From Diphasiastrum complanatum (taxonomy: Eukaryota > Streptophyta > Lycopodiopsida > Lycopodiales > Lycopodiaceae), in the NCBI GenBank assembly GCA_029204225.1, contig CM055094.1:32723841-32787840 (forward strand): 64,000 nucleotides of DNA. Direction: 5' to 3'. Below, in pieces: positions 11,081 through 21,507 of this stretch; the stretch's first letter is position 1, and every line of letters begins with the position of its first letter. The notes beneath the pieces are model-generated. The model had not been told where the DNA came from. It saw only the letters and a program-made list of their open reading frames with translations, and made no database searches. Made by a program: the position numbers and the translations under genes.

Positions 11081-11538
11081 ACCCAGTAGATTGGGTTTTA
11101 GATTTGTTTAGCGGTAGTGGCACTACAAGCGCATGCGCTGTCCAAAAAGGCAAGCATGTTGCTGCTGCAAAAATAGATTCTAGCTTAGTAGAATTTATAA
11201 AAATACGAATAAAGTGTATCTCAGTTTTGCCGGATGAATTAACTGAGGTAGGAAAGTCTACAGAATCTAACGAAGACTCTGTAATTCCATTGTTGAAAGA
11301 ACCACAACCTCCCGCTAGTGGGAAAGAAAGTGACACAGGGGAGTTTGGAGATGTACTAGTTCAAGATTATAATAATGTTGTAACTATAGAGGAAACGTGG
11401 AAGAGATTGATGTTGTTTCTATTGAGGCTCTTCCAAAAGTTCAAAAATGTCAATGACCTTGATGACTTTTGGGAATAGTGTACTCACCTGATTATTTCAA
11501 ATATATGAATATCAAACTTTTTTGGCATGAAGTTTTTA
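11081..11538 (+). repeat. Methyltransferase 3' end, copy 1
   Basis: This is the first of two direct copies of about 458 bp, 777 bp apart. It encodes PVDWVLDLFSGSGTTSACAV and the tail down to VQDYNNVVTIEE. It is fused upstream to the KRDRE end of an earlier exon, so the segment between that exon and motif I was deleted. The SGTT motif is intact here. Confidence 0.9.
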
Positions 11539-11599
11539 TGAATATCTTCTATGCTTAGCTTAGCATAGATCATTGTTTAAAATAATAATAATTTTTTTT

Positions 11600-11835
11600 T
11601 GTAGGTACAAGCCCAATGTTCGCAATGCTGGTGGTGCACGGTTGTGCAACGAGATTGAATACATAACCATTGGTTATTATTCATTGGATGACAAACGTTC
11701 GATGTTGCACTATAACACCACCGGACTGACCAGCTTTGGGAACTTGTTCCAATTTTCAGTAGTAACAAAGAGCTGAAAAATTCGATGACAGATTCCGTGG
11801 CTTGTCCTTATCAAAAGCCAGAATAATTAATTAGT
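11600..11835 (+). pseudogene. Methyltransferase exon between the two copies
   Basis: An acceptor-like TTTTTTTTGTAG precedes YKPNVRNAGGARLCNEIEYI TIGYYS, then SMTDSVACPYQKPE follows after a frame change and an in-frame TAA. The EYI and QKP(E/L)xLIxxLVENFS words match the segment that lies just before motif I in beta-class DNA methyltransferases, so this exon belongs with copy 2. Copy 1 lacks it. Confidence 0.65.
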
Positions 11836-11857
11836 CATCTTGTTGAAAATTTTTCAC

Positions 11858-12316
11858 ACCCAGTAGATTGGGTTTTAGATTTGTTTAGCGGTAGCGACAC
11901 TACAAGCGCATGCGCTGTCCAAAAAGGCAAGCATGTTGCTGCTGCAAAATTAGATTCTAGCTTAGTAGAATTTATAAAAATACGAATGAAGTCTATTTCA
12001 GTTTTGTCGGATGAATTAACTGAGGTAGGAAAGTCTACAGAATCTAACGAAGACTCTGTAATTCCACTGTTGAAAGAACCACAACCTCCCGCTTGTGGGA
12101 AAGAAAGTGACACAGGGAAGTTTGGAGATGTACTAGTTCAAGATTATAATAATGTTGTAACTATAGAGGAAACCGCGGAAGAGATTGCCATTGTTTCTAT
12201 TGAGGCTTCTCCAAAAGTTCAAAAATGTCAATGACCTTGATGACTTTTGGGAATAGTGTACTCATCTGATTATTTTAAATATATGAATATCAAACTTTTT
12301 TGGCATGAAGTTTTTA
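11858..12316 (+). repeat. Methyltransferase 3' end, copy 2
   Basis: This is the second direct copy of the 458-bp unit, about 95% identical by eye. Motif I here reads DLFSGSDTT, with Gly replaced by Asp in a cofactor-binding turn. The tail frame ends at KVQKCQ, 12232-12234. Confidence 0.9.
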
Positions 12317-14485
12317 AATTCATTTACATTTTTGAGTACTATTTGTTACTTGAAATATTTTTAAATATTTCAAAATTTATTTTTCAATGCTACTCTGTAA
12401 GGTGAATTACTAAATGTTTATTTTAATGAATATTGTTTTGGAATGACAATATTGTTTTGAATTTGTTCTAAAATCATATTCTCAAAAAATTAATGAATAT
12501 TATTGAAATTGTTAATATATTTCTTCTTTTAAAATATAGAAATTATTTAATAAAATTTCATGTTATTAATTATGAAGATACTAAGAATAAGATTTTTTTT
12601 AAATAATTTTAATATTTTCAAAAGTCATGTAATTTTAGATGTATATTTAATTTTTTTATAATTAAAATTTATATGTTACAAACCTAAATTGCGAAAAAGT
12701 TTTTGAATTTGAACAAATTTTTGCAAAATTAAAGTTTTTGAAAAATATTGATTTGAATTTATATTGTATTCATGCAAAATATTTGTTACTAGAAAATTTC
12801 TCAAATAAGTAGGATAAATTTTTTTGTTGATTTTAGTATTTTTATATTTAATGATTTTATTTATTATTAATTAATTTAAAATATGTGCAAAATTGAATAT
12901 GTTGTTAAAATTTTATACCTAGTTTTTCTAGTATGATTTTAGTTTTTCACAAAAAGATGCATGAAAAGTGTTGCAAACGGTAGGGCCAGGACATCTGAAA
13001 GCAATGTTCGGGAAACCTTTTTGAGGTTTCCTCCAAAAACCGAAATGCGCAAAATTTCTTCGGCCTCTATTGAGTGACACGCTCTTACTTGCCGATTTTT
13101 TGCTATAAAACCCAAGATTTATGACATAAAAAATCCTGTACAATTTTGCCATGCTGGTTTTTGGAAAAAGATGCCGGTTCCATTCTCGGACTATACCAGC
13201 TTTCCCGAACACTGTTTGAAAGGAGGCAGAGGTAACTCGCAAACAACCAAGGGCCAAATGTGGGGTAAGTGTCCTAGACAGGGCCAACGACCCCCTAGCG
13301 CCAGGTGAAACCACCATATATGGCCTCTCTAGTGTGTGCCCTACTCTGTGCGCATTTTGTTTCAACACCTATGTGCATTTTGCAATACTAATTTACTCTC
13401 TTAGTATGTTACGTCTTTGCAACCGTGAAAACGTGGGAGAAGCTTGGGGATGAGCTAAAGGTTTTTGCTTGTTAATGAACCAAAGACATTTGACAAGGCA
13501 TGAAAAATGTGGCTAAAAACTTCAGGCCCTAGGTTTTGATGAAAAGCTCCACGGACTACGATCCACGGTCCACCTATGATCTACCCCAAAACCACTCAAG
13601 CTCAGGCATTCTTTGACTGTTCTTCATTCAGACTGTTTCAAACCAAATGCCAAAAACCCATGTGTTCTCTGATCATTGACAATGGATCGTGGAGTACTTG
13701 AGTGGGTGTCACATGCGAGCGTCCTTGGACCTGCCGAGATAGCGCCCCCAGACCCAGAGGCCCAAGACTCGAGTCTCGAGCTTCCGGTCACGAGACAGAG
13801 TCCAGTCTCCAGACCAAAAAAGAAACGAGAACAGTTGTATCTCAGACAAAATTCCATGTCTGTAAGTTGCACAAGCTAGGAGTTAATGACAGTCGTATAT
13901 AATCGATTGTCCTAGAACTCGAGAGTCGACACCGCAAAGCGCAAACTAACTGCTTGGTCCTCTTTTCTGCAACCAAAAAGCAGACTAAACTTTTCGTGCA
14001 CTTTTCTGACTCTGCACTCGCTGCTCGGTAGCAATAGCAGCAGTTCAGCACTACCCAATGCTCGCCTTTAATTTCCAGAGTTTGTGCCATGGATGAGTGC
14101 AGCATCAGCGGCTTCCTGAGTTGCAAGTTAGAAGGTTGCATGCTCCGGCTATGGCTCCTCGGGCAAGGAGTCCGGACTCTGGATTCGGGACTCTGACCAG
14201 ATCTTGAGAAAGAAAAGGACTCCTGATAAAACGTAACACTAATATAAAGAAATTCCACATTTACAACAATGTTGTCTCTACGGGTTTCTATTAAACAATG
14301 ATATTATAATTTACCTCTTACTAGAAGCGCGACGCGCGAGTGTCGCAATTCCGATTTCCAAATTAAAGGTGCTGTAATAGTAAAGCAGAGTAGCCATTGG
14401 CCAGATTTGCAGCTACAGAACTATTTCAAGCCGCGCCGATGCCCGAATTTCTTGGAAACCTTGACACCTCTACAAGAAAGGACTC
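12317..14485. other. AT-rich then anonymous intergenic sequence
   Basis: 12317-12920 is very AT-rich and shows nothing codable. 12928-14485 has ordinary composition and a few chance open frames on the minus strand that lack any recognisable domain. No RNA gene is recognised. Confidence 0.6.
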
Positions 14486-14568
14486 CGGCTGCAGCAAACC
14501 ATTATGTAGCCGGCATTGAAGGATATCGGCTGCCGCAGACCATAATGATAGCCCGAAATTGAAGAATA
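14486..14568 (+). repeat. Two-copy 41-bp repeat upstream of SOSEKI
   Basis: CGGCTGCAGCAAACCATTAT at 14486 and CGGCTGCCGCAGACCATAAT at 14527 begin two imperfect tandem units of 41-42 bp, about 145-225 bp upstream of the start codon. They may be regulatory; that is only inference from position. Confidence 0.6.
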
Positions 14569-14710
14569 TGCTATTTCGTAAAACCCCAGTAGCACGCAAA
14601 CTTTTGAAATGCTAAGAGCTTTCTCTCAATCCACCCTCTTTCCAGCCGAGTAGGTCTCTTTTTCAGGACAGCGCTGCTGTTTCAGCTATAAGGATTTAAA
14701 GAACGACGAA

Positions 14711-17700
14711 ATGGATTCCGCAAAACAGATGGTTAAAGCACATGTCATCTACTATCTGAGCCGCGGTGCGCAGCTAGAACATCCACACTTGATAGAGGTG
14801 CAGTTTTCCTTCGGCGATGGATTGCTCTTGAAAGGTAGTTTTATTTTTTCAGTTAGACCTATGAAACGTGTAGGATATCAGTTCTATTGTTTCAAAGCAT
14901 ACACTTCTGAGGCTATCCTTTTTCACCGATTGGTTCACTATTTTCCTGCCGAAGCTGCCGGAGTGTTGCTAGAAAAGCTTCATCTCTTTATGCTTACTTA
15001 TATTACGCTGTATTACAGACCTTGTCGAACTGATCCTTTACGGGCAACTTTTGTGTACTAATTTATCTTCTTCCATTTACATGCAGACGTTAAAAAACGA
15101 CTACAAGCTATAAGGGGAGGGAATATGCCTAATTGTTTCTCCTGGTCATACAAAAGGTTGATCAATTTTTCAACTCTCTTGCATCAACCCGTAGTTGAAT
15201 CTTCACATAGAAGCCTTGTGTCATGACAGAGATTTCCTAGTTATTGGGAAAAAGTTTTATAACGTTTCGTTGCTACTTTGTGATACAAACTGGGGAGTCA
15301 AAAATTATTCCGCGGATGTTGACTGATATATTGAAATTTGTAGGAACTACAACGATGGCTACATCTGGCATGATGTGTCTGACGATGACCGTATATCTCC
15401 TGTACGCGGGCAAGAGTATGTTCTCAAGGGATCAGAGATTTGCGATCATTATAGAGGTAATTTCCACTGAAGTCACAATGACAGCTTGGTCTGCTGAACT
15501 TGTTGGTTATATTTTGGATCAGTACAATGTGAGGTTCAACTTCTGATCATTTTTTTGCTTTCTATTACAGAAAAATACGTATCGCCTGTGAATGGAGTTG
15601 TCCACCCAAGTCTAAAATCTGCAGAAAACTTTCCGGGCGATTATGAGATGAGGCAGAACTTGAAGTCTTCGACCACCAAGGAAAGCAATCTCATCTATGA
15701 AAAGCTTGTAACAAACGAAGTATATCATAGTGGTCAAACGAGCAATCGTTCCAGTTTTAGTAAAAAAGGCAATACTAACTCAGACAGTGCATTGAGTGTG
15801 AATAGACAAGTAATGGAAACATTATCTCAAGCCAAATCTGATCCCCAAGAATGTGTTGTGGACGAGTTTTCGGGCGATAATATCTTCTCTGATGAGTCAA
15901 GTACTCAAAACTATAGTGCAGTCAAAGGGTACAAGATATCATCATCGCCGATATTGATCGTGGAACGTGGGAAGGATGCAGTTGAAACTGGTAACGAAGG
16001 AAGTTTTGCAAAGTACAAAAGCAAAGCAATACATCAAACGTTTGCTCGCGGTTTCGGTGGATCCACCTTTGATTCCAAGCCTACGTCATTGTCGGAGCCA
16101 TACCAAGAAGTGCAGCAACCTTCGCCTGTACAGTCTACAACATTCTCGGAAAGTTCAGATACAAGGAAAAAGGTTTCGAAGATTGTGCCCAGTAAGCCAC
16201 ATTATGAGGAAAACTCAACAGGAAAGCTGAAGCAGGCTACTAGTTCCACGGTCCTCCGCCAATTGCTGTCTTGTGGGGGTATCGAGACTAAGCAAAAAAG
16301 TTCATCATCTGAAGTAGACTCTGAAGCAGACACTAATGTTTATCTTACAGTAGAAGAGCCGACCCCTCCATCCCACGTCGGCCAAAACTGGTCATGGCGC
16401 AAACCTGGGCTGAAAACTTTAAAGGTTGAAAGCAAAAGCGTAGACGACACTCAATCTGAGACTAGAGGCAAGGACCAGATACAATTTTCCCAAGTGCAAA
16501 TAGAAGAATCACAACGATGTAGCTCTGAGACGATCAAACTTTGGCAATCAAATGTCTCACCTACCCGAACTGATCACTTGACCAACGCCCCTGCTATTTC
16601 AGATGCGTAAGTGATTTTTATGCGTGCTGTTATCCTCTTCTTGTAGTTCTTTTTGAGGTCCATCTCTGAGGGATCTTCCCGTTGATCCTTGTCCTGTCTA
16701 TAATAGCTTCTAACATGTGATTAGAGAAAAAGGACGTATGTACATGCGAAGATGAAATAATGTTGCGATTGTGTGCTTTCATAGACCTTCTATCGATACT
16801 CCACTCCAAGAGAAAAGGAATGAAAGGATTCTTAAAGTGCCTGTCAACCACTACTCATGCCAGAGAGAATCCTTTGCTAGGAGGAGTTTGGACTTTTCTA
16901 CCAAAGATGAAGTCAAAATGATTAATAAAGAGGATAACAACAAAATTTCGACTTTTAGTCCAATGGCTTACTGCAGACAGGAGGAAAATAAAGCTAGAGA
17001 AGCCAACAAGGCCGAAGAATACACAGAGAACAATGTATGCGACAGCCGGATGAGTCCTGGATATTTGAAAAGTAATGCAAAAGGTTCTAAGACACATAAC
17101 CTTACATCTGCTAAAGATGAGAAAGACACTAGTCCTATATCATCTGCAAAATCTCAAAACTGCCCGAAAAGCTCAATCACACCGAGATACGTGCCTGATA
17201 ATGAAAAATCCAACGCCCAGAGTGTCGCACCCCTCTTTGAAGAATTCAGTCCTCCTAAGAAAGATTCAAAGAACAGAGATGACAGGTATGCCGAATCTTT
17301 CAAGCTAAAATCAAATGTGGGATTCGTTTTGCAATGATGCATTCAAGAATGAGAGAAGAAATTTTTTTGAATGTTTCATGGCTGAATAAATATTCTGTTG
17401 ATGCTTTTTCTAAGAGTTTGACTGCTCATACATCAGAGAAATTTTTTAGATCTGGATGCAAATTTAATCGCTAGCGTCTCGGACTTTGTGCTCGTATAGG
17501 CCCCTTACCCCAGGTAGAAGCAAACTCGACTGGGAGAAGACCTTTCAGGAGGCTGTCAATGCCTGTGTAGCCCCAGAAGATTTTCGACAGGTTTTACAAG
17601 AATGTGTGTAAGTACCGTAGCTTTACAGCGATGTCTTTACAAGCATGTGTGCAAATAGCATAGCTTCACAGCGACTTCGCATGTATGTCATTGAGACTTA

Positions 17701-17994
17701 CAGTAACGGCAGTGATTATGAACAATCACGGTCGAACATAATGTCCTTTTCTTATCAGAAATCTTCAAAATTAGCTTTTGCAATATATAAAGTCTGAACA
17801 AACGTTAAAGCAAGGCTGTCAAATCCAACTTTTCTATGTCATTGATGGATCCATCTTCTATGTCTTACAGGCACTGCGGGAGGACGTTCAAGCCAGACTC
17901 CTTAAAAGTCCATATGAGAGGGTGCCATGATAATGTAAGAAGCAAGCATATCGCGATCAGGTCCACCACGATGTCAACAAGAAGATCACAATAA
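14711..17994 (+). CDS. SOK: SOSEKI (DUF966) polarity protein, seven exons, C-terminal zinc finger
   Basis: Exons by reading frame and GT-AG signals are 14711-14834, 15087-15156, 15344-15456, 15571-16606, 16785-17285, 17518-17607 and 17871-17994. All phases agree and give 685 aa. The N-terminus is the DIX-like SOSEKI domain: [53 protein letters not shown], then [11 protein letters not shown] (residues about 8-100). The middle is long, polar and Ser-rich, with the family motif [14 protein letters not shown] (exon 4). The C-terminus is [19 protein letters not shown] followed by a C2HC finger, [26 protein letters not shown] proteins polymerise through the DIX-like domain and mark cell edges and corners in plants. 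The gene looks intact and is the only clear host gene here. Confidence 0.93.
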
Positions 17995-18050
17995 ATTCGG
18001 CAAAGTTATACCACATGTACAAACGTTCTAGTGAAGCAGTCTCACTGTGA

Positions 18051-18056
18051 AATAAA
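18051..18056 (+). terminator. Possible polyadenylation signal of SOSEKI
   Basis: AATAAA lies 57 bp after the stop codon. Another AATAAA overlaps the stop itself (17990-17995). Plant signals are loose, so this is only a candidate. Confidence 0.4.
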
Positions 18057-18059
18057 TCG

Positions 18060-18930
18060 AATGAAGCTTTGTAAAAGCTGGATCCGGGGAGACGCCTACT
18101 TTTTGAAAGCCCCAATGCATAAGCTCCAAATCACTGACTTGTAGTCTGATAGATTCGATCCGTCGTCTTAAACATACCAAGAAAGACAGCACTTCAACAT
18201 ATTTTGAGATTGGTAGCTCAGTGTCAAGTGTAAGAATGGGTTGGAGAAGCTGAGGACGAATTGGATATGTCGACGATTCTTGCTCGAATTTAGCAGAGGC
18301 GGCTGAATGCTGCCTTTATCAAATGTAATGCTTCAATTCTTTTTGGGTTGCGAGGATCATGATCGTAAAATCAGTTTGTTTCTTGTCTAAAAATTTCGGG
18401 TTCTCGTATGCGAGAATGAATTTCCCATTAACCTTTCCATTGAGTTATCCTGCCATGAAAATGGTAACTTCATCAACTTTTATGGTAGGTCAAACTTTAT
18501 GGAAATTTCTATGAAGGTCAAAGCACCCTGAAATCTTTATGAAAATACTTTTGGCATGGCTTATCTCCTTTTAGGAACTCAATGGTTTTCACATAATTTC
18601 AACTTCTTTATAAATACGCTATATAAAAGATAGAAAATCCTTCTTAATATGCAAAGGACCATTGTCTCTCACAATTACATGGTAAGTCTGGAAAGAAAAT
18701 AGATCGATGTGCTAGATGAGCTAGTTGCGAAGAATAACTGATGGAGGCATTGTCCGAGGTCCTTTCCACCTTGAGAGCTGGGTGCTTGAAGGCCCCCTAG
18801 ACTATAGAGGAAGGCCCAAGGATGTCCAGGCCTTCCCTTGCATAATGACATGTGCAAAGTTTTTATTTTTTTCATATTTATTTGGATTGGTATTTTGTGT
18901 AGTTATTTTTGGTCAAAGTGTTTATGTGGA
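18060..18930. other. Intergenic stretch, no gene seen
   Basis: This is the 3' flank of SOSEKI followed by anonymous sequence. No coding or RNA signal could be supported. Confidence 0.6.
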
Positions 18931-18934
18931 CAGT

Positions 18935-19010
18935 CAATGACAAAGCTACCACATAGCACATGCACATGTTGCCAATGACAAGGCTACCACATAGCACATG
19001 CACATTTTGC
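18935..19010 (+). repeat. 38-bp tandem repeat, two copies
   Basis: The unit starts CAATGACAARGCTACCACAT and occurs at 18935 and 18973, with only a few differences between copies. Confidence 0.9.
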
Positions 19011-19030
19011 CATGTGGCAGTCATCGTAAT

Positions 19031-19250
19031 GTGCATGGGTTGTGTGGCACCTCATCATTTAATGTCCACATGCACATTCCATCAAGAATTTTCATGTGTT
19101 GTCCATGTGTTGTGTGGCACCTCGTCATTTAATGTCCACATGCACACTCCATCAAGAATTTTCATGTGTTGTGCATGTGTTGTGTGGCACCTCGTCATTT
19201 AATGTCCACATGCGCACTCCATCAAGAATTTTCATGTGTTGTGTGACAAT
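19031..19250 (+). repeat. 70-bp tandem repeat, about three copies
   Basis: Units start at 19031, 19101 and 19171 with a partial fourth at 19241. Each contains TTGTGTGGCACCTCRTCATT, then ATGTCCACATGC and CCATCAAGAATTTTCATGTG. Copies differ at only a few positions, suggesting recent expansion. Confidence 0.93.
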
Positions 19251-19375
19251 AGTCATTCGCTATGTGCATGCATATTCTTACAAAATTCTCATGTCTATTT
19301 TGTACAGTATCTCAATTCGCCTTATGGCCTTTACACTTTCTACATGCATTCCTTTGTACTTATCTTTTGGCTCCA

Positions 19376-19610
19376 TAGTCTCTCTTATTGTATATTCTTA
19401 TCCTCATCTTAAGGGTTTTCCCTAGTGGTCTTTACGTTGGTATCAGAGCTAAGATGCGGTCTTGGATGGGATGGAGACAAGTTCTACATCAAATCAGAAT
19501 TGGAACGCCTTGGATTCACATCTTGGATGAGTGCTGTTTTTTAAGGAAAATTGGGTTTGGATTCACTAATTTATGTGTGAAGCTTGCTTTTCAAAATTGG
19601 TGGTAGAGTG
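19376..19610 (+). mobile_element. Copia LTR end plus primer binding site, + orientation
   Basis: The LTR tail (…ATCCTCATCTTAAGGGTTTTC…) is followed by TGGTATCAGAGC at about 19439-19450, the tRNA-Met primer binding site, and about 150 bp of leader. The same unit occurs inverted at 19945-20190. Confidence 0.8.
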
Positions 19611-19944
19611 CTCTTCTCCTTGTTTGAATTTATTAGAAATGTTGTGGATTAGTGTGAAATTCATTCTTATTTTTCTGAAGCCTTGAGAAAATTTCCATTT
19701 GAAGTAGAATGATCTGTATGAGTAGGTCCAGTTTTTTGTCTAAATCTGTTTTTGGGGTTGAACAATTTGCATGAATCCATAATATTTTGGACAGATTAAA
19801 TTTAGATTAGTAGCAAAATGTTTGTTGATAGATTGACGAGGAATCAATTTATCCAGAATGAATAAATTAATTGTTGCTAAGGGATATTGTAAGTTGTCAT
19901 TCTTCAAAGTAGCAGATAAAGATTTGGATTGTGGCTGCATGCAA

Positions 19945-20190
19945 TCTGAGTTTTGAAAAATATGCTTCACATATGAATTAGTAAATCCAAACTCAATTTC
20001 CCTTGAAAAAAACAGCACTCCAACCGGGATGTGAATCCAAGTGCAATCCAATTCTGATTTGAGGTAGAACTAGTCTCCATCCCATCCAAAAAATCGCATC
20101 TTAGTCGGGCTCTGATACCAATGTAATGATCACTAGGGGCAAGCCCCTAAGATGAGGATAGGAAAACACAAGAGAGACTGCGGAGCAAAA
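19945..20190 (-). mobile_element. Inverted partner of the LTR/primer-site unit
   Basis: Read on the minus strand this is LTR end, TTGGTATCAGAGC (about 20112-20125) and leader. The leader aligns with 19440-19605 over about 165 bp at roughly 80% identity. The LTR outer sequence beginning TGTAATGATCACTAGGGGC is at about 20133. The two units face each other with about 335 bp between, forming a large imperfect inverted repeat. Confidence 0.78.
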
Positions 20191-20369
20191 CCACCCAACC
20201 AAACCTAGATCCCTCCTAGAGAATCCTCCTGGATCTAGCCCCCAAGCCATGCCATGTGATAGCAAGAGGAGAAGAGCTCATCAGGCAACCTCGACCAAAG
20301 TCGTCGACGCAGTTGATCACTAGCCAACTGGCGATCGCAATTGATGACCTAATCTCTTAGTATAAATAG

Positions 20370-20850
20370 TTGTTCATATTCATACAGTATAATCATCATC
20401 ATCAGAGTTATCAGAGACATTTGAATAGTTAGCTCTCTCTCTCTCAAGCCTGCCAACTTGAACACTCCTGAGCATTCTAGCTCTTAGTGATTGCTATTGC
20501 GCTACTGCTTATCAGCATTGTGCTTAATTTAGACTTTCATATAGCATAGAGTATGCGGCTTCGATCTGCAACTTACTATACTCATTTACTTCTGTTTCAT
20601 TTTGAATCAATACTATCCTTTATTACGTTCAACTTCGTCTCAGAATGTATGCGTTTTTTGGAGTTCTTCGCGACTAATTATTTGTTTGATAATTTTCGAT
20701 GTTTAATTGTTTGGCTACATAATCACTATAGTACTAGCGATTTCAAAGTTAGTTACTATAAGTTCAAACGTGATTTCTATCACTATTGTCTTGTTTGAAA
20801 TTGACAGGCGTAGTCATGCATTGAAAATACAATCGACAGACTAAGTTCCA
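20370..20850 (+). repeat. Copia-3-family LTR remnant, + orientation
   Basis: The sequence matches, in reverse complement, the right LTR of Copia-3 (47853-48796): shared words include AGTTAGCTCTCTCTCTCTC, GAACACTCCTGAGCATTCTAG and CTCAGAATGTATGCG. The LTR end and the primer binding site are deleted before the gag that follows. Confidence 0.82.
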
Positions 20851-20880
20851 GATAAATTCTCAAAGTAAAGCTAGTCTTAT

Positions 20881-21507
20881 CACAGACAAGCTTAATAGAT
20901 CCAATTATCATTTGTGGAAATTTAAGATGAAGACCTTGCTAATCGCCAACGACTTATGGGATGTTGTTACAGGTAAAGAAGTAAAACCTGAAGACGATGA
21001 CTCAAAGTGAAAATCGAAGGACGATAAAGCTTTTGTGCTTATTATCCTCAATATATCAGATACACAGATTGGACACATAGTTGAAGCTAAAACATCAAAA
21101 GACATTTGGGACATTTTGAACTCACTATATGACGTGAGAGACGTAACTACTAAGTTACATCTATGAAAGAAATTCTTCACATTCAAAATGTCTGTTGGTG
21201 ATTCACTTCAGAGTCACATTAACCAATTTAAGAATCTCTTACAAAAGATGGCCACTGTCGGATTAGTCATAGGCGATCAAGACGCAATTATGACATTGCT
21301 TTCAAGCTTGCCCTCTACATATGAGAATTGGGTGATGATCATAACGACACACCCAGATTTAACTCTTACTAGAGTTATCACTATGTTGCTGCAAGAAGAT
21401 AATAGAAGAAGTCAAGACACTCCATCTACTTCCTCCTCTCAGGCTCTATATGTCAACAAAGGCTCTAAGTGACAGAAGCAAAAAGGCTCCAAGAAGGCTG
21501 CAATGAA
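20881..21507 (+). pseudogene. Copia gag, truncated, + strand
   Basis: Capsid text is DKLNRSNYHLWKFKMKTLL, DLWDVVTGKEVKP, then SVGDSLQSHINQFKNLL and LPSTYENWVMII, as in the gag of Copia-3 at 47.6 kb. Stops occur at about 21008 and 21163. The zinc knuckle is missing. At about 21507 the sequence switches abruptly to another copia gag on the opposite strand. Confidence 0.82.

Larger units (their letters stand above)
9915..12242 (+). pseudogene. Decayed multi-exon DNA N4/N6 methyltransferase gene
   Basis: Pieces of one gene can be followed. Exon-like segments are DYPHVASFRTVSAIAF (about 9918), VFKARDFYQLELKAQWPG (about 10096), a small one ending LKWARNFK before a GT at about 10532, DKLFMKVQEALETWL (10632-10765) and LAEDKKNKVLPEQFKRH (from 10995), with splice phases that agree. 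The informative part is the C-terminal methyltransferase motif I, VDWVLDLFSGSGTT, preceded in the second copy by YQKPE and LVENFSHP. That order (motif I at the C-terminus) is typical of beta-class N4-cytosine/N6-adenine enzymes, which methylate DNA with S-adenosylmethionine. Frameshifts, stops and an internal deletion are present. No catalytic (S/D)PP(Y/W) motif remains visible. Confidence 0.75.

Noticed and set aside
9915-12242. Functional DNA methyltransferase gene
   Set aside because: There are frame changes, stops, a deleted exon in copy 1 and a changed motif I glycine in copy 2; no catalytic motif is visible.
12928-13368. 146-codon open frame on the minus strand
   Set aside because: No domain, no family pattern and no splice or promoter context; it looks like chance.
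18935-19250. CRISPR-like repeat array
   Set aside because: Units are directly tandem without unique spacers, and the window is a plant nuclear genome.
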